NCBI RefSeq assembly: GCF_003254395.2
Contig: NC_037648.1
Span: 3,451,868-3,515,867 of the forward strand
Length of the DNA stretch: 64,000 nucleotides
Direction of reading: 5' to 3'
Source: Apis mellifera
Taxonomy: Eukaryota > Arthropoda > Insecta > Hymenoptera > Apidae
Below are positions 53,791 to 64,000 of this stretch, one piece after another (the first letter of the stretch is position 1; each line of letters opens with the position of its first letter). The notes beneath the pieces are model-generated. The model was not told the DNA's origin. It saw only the letters and a list, made by a program, of their open reading frames with translations, and searched no databases. Made by a program: the position numbers and the translations under genes.

Positions 53791-54159
53791 CTATTGAGAA
53801 GAAGAAAAAAACAGATGAGCCATGAGTGGAAAGTTAAAAGGTAAATCACGCGTGAATTCTTTTTTCTTGCCTGCGGCAGTATTTCTCACCACAAACGGAA
53901 ATACATCATTCCAAAAACTTTTTGATAACACGTCACCACGATGTCCAATCTTTGTTCGATAAAGAACAGCTTCTGAAAAAGGAAGACGAGCGGAAGAAAG
54001 GAACCTTATACCTTTTTGTATCTTCTCTATATCCTCAAGATATTTCCTATGTATAACTTTCTTTCTTGTGAGAAGAAATGCACATATTTCTCTTTTTAGA
54101 GCAAATGTTTCATAAATGCAATGACTCATGAAAGTTTGGATATTATTTAACACAAACAT
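53791..54159 (-). other. Open frame of 122 codons, unsupported candidate
   Basis: An ATG preceded by CAAA, close to the insect start consensus (C/A)AA(A/C)ATG, opens a 122-codon frame. Its composition is mixed and protein-like, not low-complexity. I recognise no domain, signal peptide or membrane segment. Most other long frames in the window start at GTG/TTG or lie in CpG islands with overlapping frames. This one stands alone in moderately AT-rich DNA, which makes it the least bad candidate. It remains unsupported by splice sites or homology that I can see. Confidence 0.18.
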
Positions 54160-55080
54160 TTTGAGATGAGATTTAATGAAAATTTGTATTTATATGTTAT
54201 GAAAAAATTTTTTTGTTACGACGAAGAAATTTTAGAGAGTGAAATTAATAATTAAACATTTCAATGTTTTATCAAGTTTCAAATTTAATTTTTTTTAGGA
54301 ATTTTTTTCACAACATTTTGATCATTGATTTCACTTTTATAAGAAAAATTGTTCCATATATACATTTATACTCTACACAATAATAAGGTTTTATTAAAAT
54401 TAAAAAAATTGTTTATTAACATGTTAGTTAAAAAATAAAAAAGAGTTTGAACATTGTACATGAATATATTAAGAAGTATTAGATGAACATTAAAGAAGAA
54501 GATAGAAGAAGGAAAATAGAAATATGAGATAGCAAGGAATTACGACAATCATCATTTATTAATCTAAATTTTTTTATCTAATGTTTTCTATTTTCTCGTG
54601 AATATTTAAATAGAATTTATGAATTATTATGATTTATTTTATAATTTTCGAAATATCAAAATTTATTAATAAATAAAAAAATGAATTTCAATTATTTCTT
54701 TAGAAGCCAAGAAAAAATTTAAAAAAAAAAAAATGAAAGGTATAAATAAATTGGAATTTGCAATAAAATTTACACTTGTGAAGAAAAACTAAATTAATGT
54801 ACAATCAAAAGTAATGTTATTTCACTTTTATTACTCAAATTTCTGCTTCTTCAATTATATATTCTATTAAAATATTTTGAAAAATAGAAGTATTTAAAAA
54901 TATTTAAAAAAAATAAATTTTCTAAAATTATTCAGTTGATTCTTTTTATATATATCTTCTTATTATATTATATCTTGATACAGTTTCAGTATCTTAAGAA
55001 ATTACTTCAAAAAGATGCACATATACCAAAATACACTTCATCAACTTTAATTATAACTAACATATATTCAATCTTATCCA
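54160..55080. other. AT-rich spacer
   Basis: I see nothing recognisable here. Confidence 0.5.
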
Positions 55081-55790
55081 ACAAGTAGAAATTTGTACAC
55101 GTTCTGAAAATCCTGACCTCTATTACCGAGGAGCGATGACAAGTAATCTCGCGTGAAATTTCGTGCAGTCGGTAAAAGGTAAAATCTGGCTCCTCGATGT
55201 TCTCTCAAAAGGATCAAGTAATTCGCATGGCCACGACAAAAGATCGTAGCGAAGTAGAAGATGAAAGGCAATACCGTTACGTTACGTCCAAATGAAAAGG
55301 CTTTGGATGCTTACATTCGGTCAGTGTACGAGCTTACCTAGTTTCGAGATAATAATTAAAAGCTTATCGCGAAAATTGGCCGGCCGCCAACAGGCAGTAG
55401 GATATTGTGGATTCCCCTTGGAGAGCCGTGCGGATAGGAGAGGAAAAACGAGGAGCAAGAAACGGAAGGTGCGCCGGCCGATGTACCGGCCGAAACTCGA
55501 ATAAATTGCTTTAATTAAATAACTCCCCTTTTCGAAAATTGGTTTCGTGCTTGGTGAAGCGTTAATTGCCACACTTTTCGCCACGTTCACGAAGTACGGG
55601 GACGGTGATACGCCGCCGTTTCGCTCGGGAGAATTCATCATTTGCGATTGCCAAGTTGGAATATAAGCAAAAGTAAATTCAAATCGTTCGACTGAGACTT
55701 TGTCTAATATTACTTTTTTTTTTTTATGTTCTCTAACGTTAGATTGACGTAGACGAAATATATTGGAAAATGCCAATTGTATATTTAAAA
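55081..55790. other. GC-richer non-coding island
   Basis: Contains GGCCGGCCGCC near 55,379 and two direct CCGGCCG words about 13 bp apart near 55,475-55,495. A 151-codon minus frame (55,321-55,776) starts at TTG and is opposed by a + frame at 55,292-55,504. Neither is recognised. Confidence 0.4.
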
Positions 55791-55814
55791 TTTTTAATTA
55801 TTTTAAACTCTTAA

Positions 55815-56340
55815 AGTTTAGATTAGATTAGATCGAGTTAATATTTTTTTGAAATTGTTTGGTTGAAGCACTAATTTCCTTTCCTTATTTTTGGATATTC
55901 GATTTATAAAAATATATAAATTTATAAAAATATATATATAAAATGAAATATAGTAGTTTTGAACCTAAAAATTTATTAGTTTAAATATTCTTAATCTACT
56001 GTGTAATTTAAATTAAATAAGTAAGATTAGATAAGGTTAGATTAAGTTAGATATTTTTGAAATTATTAAATCTTTTTTGGAGAAACTAGAATATTCATTC
56101 AAAATTTGTTATTCTTAGACTATTACCTGTAATTTAGATTGGATTAAATTAATTATTTTTGAAATTATTTGATTGAAACATTTTTTTCTTTCTTTCATTT
56201 TTTTTTTTTTTTTTTTTTTGATATTTATAAAGATGGAATATATTGGATTGAATCTAAAAATCCATTAATTTAAAAGCATTTTAAATTTAATAGTCTTAAC
56301 CTATTATGTGACTTAAAATTAACTAAATTAAATAAGATTT
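55815..56340. repeat. Degenerate tandem repeat, two full and one partial copy
   Basis: GATTAGATTAGATCGAGTTAA then TTTGAAATTGTTTGGTTGAA (about 55,821-55,868) recurs as ATTAAATTAATTATTTTTGAAATTATTTGATTGAA at about 56,143-56,178. ATATAGTAGTTTTGAACC then AAAAATTTATTAG (about 55,947-55,980) recurs as ATATATTGGATTGAATCT then AAAAATCCATTAA near 56,239. A partial middle copy lies at about 56,024-56,100. The offset is roughly 290-310 bp. A poly(T) of about 22 at 56,198-56,219 interrupts the last copy. Confidence 0.65.
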
Positions 56341-56830
56341 TATGAAATCTTGTAAAAGATTAGATGATAGAGAAAGAGCTTGTTTTCTGAATTTGAAAAT
56401 CAATTATGGATATTATTCCTATCGACTTGATAATATCATTAATGAAACTGATCCAACCTTTTTTTTACAACTTTTTTTATACTTTCTCATATTATTCGAT
56501 AAACGAAATGTTATAAATTTAAATGTTTAGAAAATAATTCTTGTACTTGAAAATTATTTAGAAACTTAGAAATTTATCATTTCTAACAAGAATAATAATT
56601 AAATTAAGATATTATTATTTTTTTAATATAATGATATAAAATGCTGTTATATAAATTGAAATAGAATATTATACATTCTCGTCTACTAAATTTATCATCA
56701 ATTCATTTAATTCTTCTTTTGTCTTATCATGTTCAATCCATTACGAATTAAATTATCACCGGAAACGATTCAAAATCTGTCTTAAAAACTTTTGTTACAT
56801 ATTCTGATGATATTGAACTATTTGATAGAT
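56341..56830. other. AT-rich spacer
   Basis: A 62-codon + strand frame at 56,342-56,530 is AT-driven and unrecognised. Nothing else is seen. Confidence 0.45.
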
Positions 56831-57290
56831 TTATATTAATAGAGTAATTTAACGTCCTTCAGTTTAACGCAAGTTAGGTAGTTAGTTTAGGCCACATTTT
56901 ACGCAGAGAAGATCTATTTAACCTTGCGGGAATTTACATAAGTACATAGCACGGTGGTATGCGGTGGTCGAGAGTGGACATTTAGCGAAAAGTCGGTGGA
57001 GCGTGAGCGATGAGAGAGAAACTTTTGGAGAATTAATTTGCAACGGTTGCAATCTTTTGGTTAGAAGAATGGTCTGGGGGAGAGGAGCGAAGGAGAAAAA
57101 GAAGGTGGAGAAAACAATGAGAGAAGAGTTCGTTGTTCGAATTATGAGATGCTTTTGGTACGCAGAAAACTGCTCAGCTTCAAAGAAAGGAAATAAGATA
57201 TGGACAAGTTTCTCAAGGTACTTAAAATTATAACTACAAACAGATTTGTTTTCCTTGCAACGGAAACGGAACAATTTCTATTAAAATCAG
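56831..57290. other. GC-richer non-coding island
   Basis: Purine-rich on the + strand (for example GGGGGAGAGGAGCGAAGGAG near 57,075). A + frame (56,964-57,233) and a minus frame (56,918-57,274, starting at TTG) overlap completely, and neither is recognised. Confidence 0.38.
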
Positions 57291-58520
57291 TCTAAGAAAA
57301 AAAAGAAAAAAGAATTGCGAGCAATAATTACAGTTCTCGATTCGAAATAGGATATAGAAATAATGTTTCGTCATTTAATGGAATAAAAGATAAAAATATG
57401 TACATTTGAACAATTCACTTACTTTTGATGACAGAAAAGATACAGAAAAGATCGGATATCATACACGTGGTTTATTGAACAAATATTGCATTTTAATTCT
57501 TTCATTCAGGAAAATGAATTTAAAAATTTAATGATATTTTATAATCAAAATAAATGAATATTTTTTGCATTTATTATATTACATATATAAATAATTATAA
57601 ACAATTATTTAATATAATATAGGTAATATAAATATTTAATATAGAAATTTGTAAAATTCTATAAAATGATATTTAATAATAATAAATGTAGATGCTATGT
57701 TTTGTCAAATATAAAAGAAATATATATTCTGAATAATAAGAATTTAAAAAAGAGAATATTAAAAAAATTATTCGTTTATTCGTTTATTTTTCCATTGAAT
57801 ATGCTTTGTAATATAAGGAATAATAAATCAGAAATAAAAGCTACGTTCAAACGACCAGAAACTTTGTATTTCACAATAAAACAAAATATTATTTTTTAGA
57901 GAACTTTATAATGAAGAACTTTATAAAGTATGACAAAAAACAAAGAAATCCTATATTTATAGGGCTTATGGTGTTCATCGAGAGAAATAAAAAAAATGTA
58001 TAATAACAGATCTTAAAAGTAATCTTTTTCCTGAATGTTTTCTGTATATATATTATTTAATAATTTCCATATCATAATCAGTTCTCTTATTGAACATTTC
58101 AATAATAGATGTAATACAAACACTCATATTCATTGATATTTGACATTTCTTTCTCCTCTTGATACACACATCTATTGGTTTGACATATACATCGATTGAC
58201 ATATATTTTCAAACATTCTTTCTTGTTATTTACAAATTTAACATATTATATATCAAGTAGATCAAAATTTTTTAATGTTCTCACAAAAAAAAAAAATAAA
58301 TAAAATCCAAGAGATTCAGATCAGATAATTAAAAACGTAGTAAAGTCACCAGCATCTTGAAATTATAATTTTACAGAGAAAAAAAAAATTATTTTCAAAT
58401 CCTATAAATCCTAATAAGTATCGATTTTTCTTCCATCACTCTATAAAAGTATATAAAAATAATTTTTATATAATATAAATCAAGAATTATTTGTTAGAAA
58501 TAAAAATTTCACATGATGTG
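57291..58520. other. AT-rich spacer
   Basis: No gene is visible. A short + strand frame at 57,666-57,899 is K/N-rich, as expected from AT-rich sequence. Confidence 0.5.
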
Positions 58521-58870
58521 TAATGTATATGCAGTAAGCCATCGATGTGTTCTGTAACCCGTGTTACGATGGCATCGTTCCGCCCTCGTTTGCAACCCCT
58601 CGATTCCCCTTCGATGCCAGGCCGTTTTGGCCGGTTTGAGGCAGCGTTAGGTTCGTTGGAGCGAAAGGCAAACGTAGGGATGCCAAACGAGCGGCATTTC
58701 GCTCGAAATCTGACTGGACGAGATTCGAATAAACGGCAATTAACTATTCCCTGACTGGCCGCAATTAAACGTTTTTTGGTCTGGCGAGCGTCCGGCTCTC
58801 GACCAATTTCAAAGGACAAAATCGTACATGATTTCTGAAAGGAATCGACCTCTTCGACCGAGGGCAAATT
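58521..58870. other. GC-richer non-coding island
   Basis: CpG-rich with sharp edges. A minus frame (58,487-58,867, TTG start) and a + frame (58,545-58,754) overlap and are unrecognised. Confidence 0.4.
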
Positions 58871-59560
58871 GGATATATATATATAAAATGAGAGAAGTCT
58901 GTAAAAAACTATAATTATTTAAATTCTTTCAAATTTAATATTGTACACAAACAGCACAATATTTTATTTATTAAATAAATATTAAAGAAGTAAACAACAA
59001 ATTTTCATTATAAATATCAATATTGTTTTTTAATTACTGTTACAATAAATAGAATGAAAATTAATATTTTATATAGAGAGAAATATATATATCATATTTT
59101 TAAAGAATAACAAATACAAAAATACCGGTAAAAATTTATTTATCGAGTTGAATTAATTTTTCGTTAGAGACGAAAAAAATTTATAAAAATAATTAGAAAT
59201 AGATCGCTCTATCTATAATTCATTTTATTTAACTGTAATCTCGATGATGTAAGGGTTAGTTAGATGTAAGTTTAAGTTTCTTAAGACATATTCTCAAAAA
59301 CTAAAGTTCCTGTTTCAAGAATTAATATTTTTGTGTATTTCAATATAAAAATTGTCACTTTTTGACTTTATTTTACATGAAATAATTTGTTCATTCATAA
59401 TATAAAAATATAGATGATTTTCCATCCAATACTATATTTTATGAATTGCAGAAATAAATGGTGATTGTACACATAGTATGGATACTATATATATAATATA
59501 TAAGTTTTTCCTTTAATTCGAAGTATATAATTACATTTGCATAAAATTTACATTTCGCGA
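58871..59560. other. AT-rich spacer
   Basis: I see nothing beyond short AT runs. Confidence 0.5.
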
Positions 59561-59980
59561 TCTCACAAAATTTTCGATTCCATTCGAAAAAAATCGAGTT
59601 TCGATCAGTACGTGGAGTATTTCAAAATATTTATAATCATTCGTCATCAGAAAACGGTCGGTGGACGCGATTCATTTGCCATGCATCCAATCTGTGTTTT
59701 ATTTCCACAGGGATGGATATATCTGCGAATATATCCGCAAGAGATTATTCTCCAAATCGCTCTCGAGCTCGTTGCATTACTCGTTGTCTGTTTGGCCGAT
59801 CGCAAGGATTGTTAATTTGCATCGTGAATTTTTCGCTCGCCGCCAGATATATTTTTCAATTTTCAACTCTTTAATTCCATTCCATGCTTTTTTACGCTCC
59901 CCACACCGCAAATCGATTCTTAATTCCGTATTCTTCTTTCCCTTTGGCTAAATAAATATTGGGCGCGTTGAAAAATACAT
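59561..59980. other. Moderately GC-rich patch
   Basis: Two overlapping + strand frames (59,537-59,815 and 59,661-59,951) with no recognised product. GGATGGATATATCTGCGAATATATCCGC near 59,711 holds a small repeat of ATATC/GATAT words. Confidence 0.35.
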
Positions 59981-60910
59981 GCAATAGTTTGAAAATACAA
60001 TGCGCTTGATATTTGTGTCTAGGATGAATGATAAAATTATTATGAACACTTCCAAATTATTTCATTCATTTATTCAAGCGTGGAATTGTCCTGAATAATA
60101 TATGTAATAATAATAATAATATCTAACACAATAGTATTTATGGTAACTATTATTCGAATCTGGATTTTATATATAGTTATTTTATATATTTGCAGTAATG
60201 ATTTTTTACGTTTTTTATTATAATTTCAATTCAGAATATTTTTTATTTTAAAGATGATGAAGAATATATCGAATGCAAATGATTCTCGTTTGAACAATGA
60301 GAATATATTTAATTTTTCTATGTATTTTTATATGTATTTTACAAAATAAAAAAAATATAACTTTTATAATTTTGAGTAAATTCATTATTCTGTGACGTGA
60401 ACAAATATAATATAAGTGTAGAAGATGTTTCAAGTTTTAATAAATAAACTTTATCTGTATATTTTGTTTTTTCTAAATAAAAAAAAAAGAATGTTTAAAG
60501 CTTAAAGCTTTATTTAAAATTCAATGAATAAATTACGGAAAAAATATGATAAGTTATGAAAAGTAAGGGATTTGCTGATATATTCTTATATTGTATATCG
60601 CAAAAGTCCATTATTTCTTTCATATTTCGTATTTTTGTCATAAATTTTCAGTAGAAAAAACTTTAAAAAATTTATTAATACATATATTAATATAACATTT
60701 ATTTTTCATTTAGAATCATGAAAATGTATTAACAAAATTTTAATTTTGAAATTTAATATCGAATAAAATTAAATGATACATTTTCTATTGCGTTATTCAA
60801 TTTTTCAGAATCTGAGAAGTAAGATGAATCATCGAAATTAAATTTCTATATCTTCTCAAATCCAATTATATTTTTCAACAATTTTTCAAATTTCAAATAA
60901 TAACAATTTT
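59981..60910. other. AT-rich spacer
   Basis: No gene is visible. AAAGCTTAAAGCTTT at about 60,497 is a short palindromic word. Confidence 0.5.
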
Positions 60911-61790
60911 AAAATCGTCGCACTGGCCATTAATATCAGCAACGTGGAATCCGGATGCTTTTATCCAGAGAGAAGAATTTTGTAAATTCAATTGACAATA
61001 AATAAAAGAGAAGGAGAAAGAGAGAGAGAATGAGTCGGATAAAAAGGATAGAAGTCAAATTTCATTCGATGGTTTATCTCACTCCTCCCGCTCGAATCTC
61101 ATTCCCAAAAATTGATGTGGATAAAAGACAGGCATTAAAATATCGTTACTGCAATAATACTGTTAAAAAAAACACACATTTTTTCGCAAACGAAAAATGT
61201 ATCGTTTAATTCCATTCGATATCCAAACTTCAAATAAACGATAATTTCGAATTGTTCGTAATAATTTGATCGGCCGCCGGTATATTTTTATTCGACGTGG
61301 CGGAAAAGTTGCAATTATTCATGATGGAAGAGGAAGGGGAGGGGGTGGGGGCGGAACTTCCAATAAGCTACGTATAATGGCTTTTTGCATAATTCGCAGT
61401 GGGCTATCGGACCGTCGATGTTTTGGAAAAGCGCGGTTTAATCTGTTTATGCTTTCCGCGATGAGCGGGAAGAGGAAAATCGAGTTCCGTGAAGCTTTAA
61501 TTTAACTTAACGTTCGAAAGCTCGTAAACTAAAAAACCATTCGCGGATATACGTTAAACTCGTTGAAAATCCGATAAGAGTTCGACCACGCCCGCTGTAT
61601 TTGCGTATGTATTGCATCGCGATAAAAATTTGCCGAAAATACAAACAGTCGTATATTACATATATGCTCGCTCCTCGATAGAGATCGCAGCGCCTCCTAG
61701 GCTCGAGTTAAACACATCAAATTCTATTTTTCGTTTCGTTTCTCGTTAACGAGTTTTTTTAGACTTTTTTTCATCGATTTTTCTATTTGG
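60911..61790. other. GC-richer non-coding island
   Basis: Contains a purine run (AGAAAGAGAGAGAGAATGAG around 61,014) and a G-rich stretch, GGAAGGGGAGGGGGTGGGGG near 61,332. That stretch has four closely spaced G runs and could form a G-quadruplex on the + strand. A 79-codon frame through it is partly poly-glycine and is not a credible gene. Confidence 0.42.
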
Positions 61791-63341
61791 AGGCCTCTTG
61801 AAAATTCGTGTGTACACATGAAATGATAGGATATTTGACGTGTTTAAATATCTCGTATAATTAAATCTTTTTCAATTGGATTTCGAATGTTTATGTTTGC
61901 TATCAGGGTGATGAAAACTCTTGATATTAACGTGGAAAGAAATTTCATATTTCGTTATGTATTAATTTATGTTACATATACAAAAAGATAATATACAGAG
62001 ATAATATACAAAAAAGAAGATATAGCATATGTTTCACAGTTCTGAATACAAAAAGACACATGTGGTGCAGACAGAAATTGGAAAGAGACGAAAATAAAAG
62101 AACATAAGCATGCTAATTTACTATTAATCCGTTGGTTTATCATATAATTATCTAACAAAAATGATTATAATAATTATTGTCAAAATTTTCGACAATTAGA
62201 AATAATTTTACAACATATCTTGGTCGATGGATATATACAGTAAAAAAAATCGTATTAACAAAGTATAAAAATTAATTATGCTAAAATAAATAATTTACTA
62301 AATATTTAATATTAAATTAAAAATATAGAAACGCATTTGATAAAAACATTTTAATTAATAAAAGAAAAGTTAATGAAAGTTGAGAAAAATGAAAATATAT
62401 ATTATTAAAATTATTTAAAATATGCAACTGAAAATCATGTAAAAAAAAATGAAAAGAAATTTGGATTTAATTATTTATAAAAAACACTGCGTGTTTGGAA
62501 TTTTTCCAACATTTTTGATGTTCTAAACACTGTACAACGTAAGTATTAATATAATAATTCAATAAATTATTTCTGTATAGACAGAAAAGAATAATACTTA
62601 TAAATAATCTAAAAAGTTTTATTTCTATAGAAGTCGAGCAAATTCGAGAAATTCAATCGTATTTATGATTAAGAATCTCATATTTTTTTTATTTGCTATT
62701 GACTGGTATCGATCTCTAATATAAAATGTCTCAAAATATTAAAATGTAGCTTAATTGATGATTCTTGAAATAATTTTAAACAAATTTTCAAAAATCTTAA
62801 TTCTGACTTTGATAACGTTATAACAATAGTTATTAACGAGTTATTATTAAAAGTTATTAAAAGTTATTAAAAGAATTATTAATAAAAAAACATTATCCGA
62901 TTACAGAGCATGTAAAGAGTTAGTAGTATTGAGTTTGTGTCGTCCATTGAACTTGAACAAAATAAGTTGAAGCAAATATGTTGAATATTTTTGAACAAAA
63001 TTATATCTTATTTACGAACTTATTTACGAACAATGAAAAAATTAATTAATCACTATTAACGTAAGTATATATATAATAAATAAATCAAATATATTCCTTA
63101 TTCAAAATGATTGTAAATATATAATCAAATATAAAATGAATCCAAAACATGTAGAAAATATGACAGAGATGGATTTTATGTGAAAAAATTTTGAAAAATT
63201 TCAAATGAAATTGTTTATTTTCTGATTAATTGAATAAAATAATTATATATGTAAAAATAAGAAAAAAATATAAAATAAATTTTTTGTTAAAAATTAATTT
63301 TTCAATTAAATTTGAAAATTCGCCTATCGTACGATTTCTTA

Positions 63342-63408
<67 letters not shown>

Positions 63409-63479
63409 CTCGATTTTCTCAAAAACAAGGATTTAAGCGATGAAATTTTATTCTACATTTCTACAAATAAAATATAAAA
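61791..63479. other. AT-rich spacer with a TA tract
   Basis: AAAAGTTATT is tandemly repeated at about 62,849-62,870. A TA microsatellite follows at 63,344-63,404. No gene is visible. Confidence 0.55.
63344..63404. repeat. AT/TA microsatellite
   Basis: The longest simple-sequence run in the window, about 61 bp of alternating A and T. Confidence 0.95.
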
Positions 63480-64000
63480 TAATCATTTATCGATACTTTA
63501 TTCGTATCCAATCGGGGAATTAGGGAATTTCACTTCCATTTGAAAAATTTTCAAATTTAATCTACTCGAAAACGAACTTGTTCGAATGAACAAATTTTAT
63601 TCCATATTGTGGATTAATTTGTCACGTAGAATCAATCTCCGCCACGTGCTCTGACTTATCCTGCACGTATCATTTTGTTCGCCACCGTACATACACGATA
63701 AACGAGGAGAGTTTTCTCGCAAGCTTCCTATCCTTGGATTAACTTTTTATCCAACTCGAGTCTCGGCCAGCTCGCCAGGATCTTGATTAAAGTCGCGACG
63801 AAATGACTTTATCCCTTTCGCTTGCACCGCTTTATACGTGGCCCTGCCCAAACGTCGCACTTCTCCCTTCCCCTTCCTCTTCTCTTTTTGCCCAACAGCG
63901 TAACACGCGGAATTCCCTTGTGCACAGTGTCCCATAGAGTTTCGATTCGGCTTGACTCCATTGTTTCGTTGTTTTTCCAGATCTTTGATCCTCCATTCGC
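63480..64000. other. GC-richer island cut by the window edge
   Basis: G+C and CpG rise towards the right end. CACGTG occurs near 63,644, and a pyrimidine-rich stretch (CTTCTCCCTTCCCCTTCCTC) lies at about 63,860. A 62-codon minus frame is unrecognised. The island may continue beyond the window. Confidence 0.38.

Noticed and set aside
55321..55776. 151-codon minus-strand frame
   Set aside because: TTG start, opposed by a + strand frame in the same island, and no known domain.
1..64000. Mariner-type or other transposons
   Set aside because: I found no transposase fragment, no mariner-like terminal repeat and no clear target-site duplication. Only simple repeats and local duplications are visible.

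Overview
The window is AT-rich eukaryotic DNA, most likely from an insect and plausibly a bee (Apis-like). The grounds are very high A+T, long TA/AT and GA/CT microsatellites, CpG-containing islands of higher G+C set in AT-rich filler, and no recognisable transposons. That assignment is inference from sequence style, because no species-diagnostic gene is visible. I can support no protein-coding gene, rRNA or tRNA. Most long open frames either begin at TTG/GTG or lie in simple-sequence or opposite-strand overlaps, and none has a recognisable domain.

Layout. Bases 1 to about 10,740 are a tandem satellite that is already under way at the left edge. I count 28 monomers by their shared box AAGTCGTGACACAATTAGCA. 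Spacing is mostly 372-384 bp, with longer steps of 391-396 and 432-433 bp. Each monomer holds two copies of a ~54-bp sub-repeat. Three monomers carry a third copy, which accounts for the ~432-bp length. These long monomers recur about 3.46-3.47 kb apart, and several multi-monomer blocks are near-identical, so the array has a mosaic higher-order structure. From 10,740 to about 11,760 the satellite decays into diverged and partial units, which looks like an array edge.

From about 12 kb to the right end the window looks like a gene desert or a very long intron. AT-rich stretches of 0.3-2.4 kb alternate with roughly two dozen islands of 0.2-1.2 kb that are richer in G+C and CpG. Several islands carry purine/pyrimidine tracts, inverted CCAAT pairs, CACGTG boxes or short perfect hairpins. 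They could be enhancers, distal promoters, non-coding exons or conserved non-coding elements, and the sequence alone does not decide.

Smaller structures are a perfect 84-bp palindrome at 26,341-26,424, an imperfect two-copy tandem duplication at 24.4-25.0 kb with a conserved core, and a degenerate tandem repeat at 55.8-56.3 kb. There is no gene set here whose joint function could be described.
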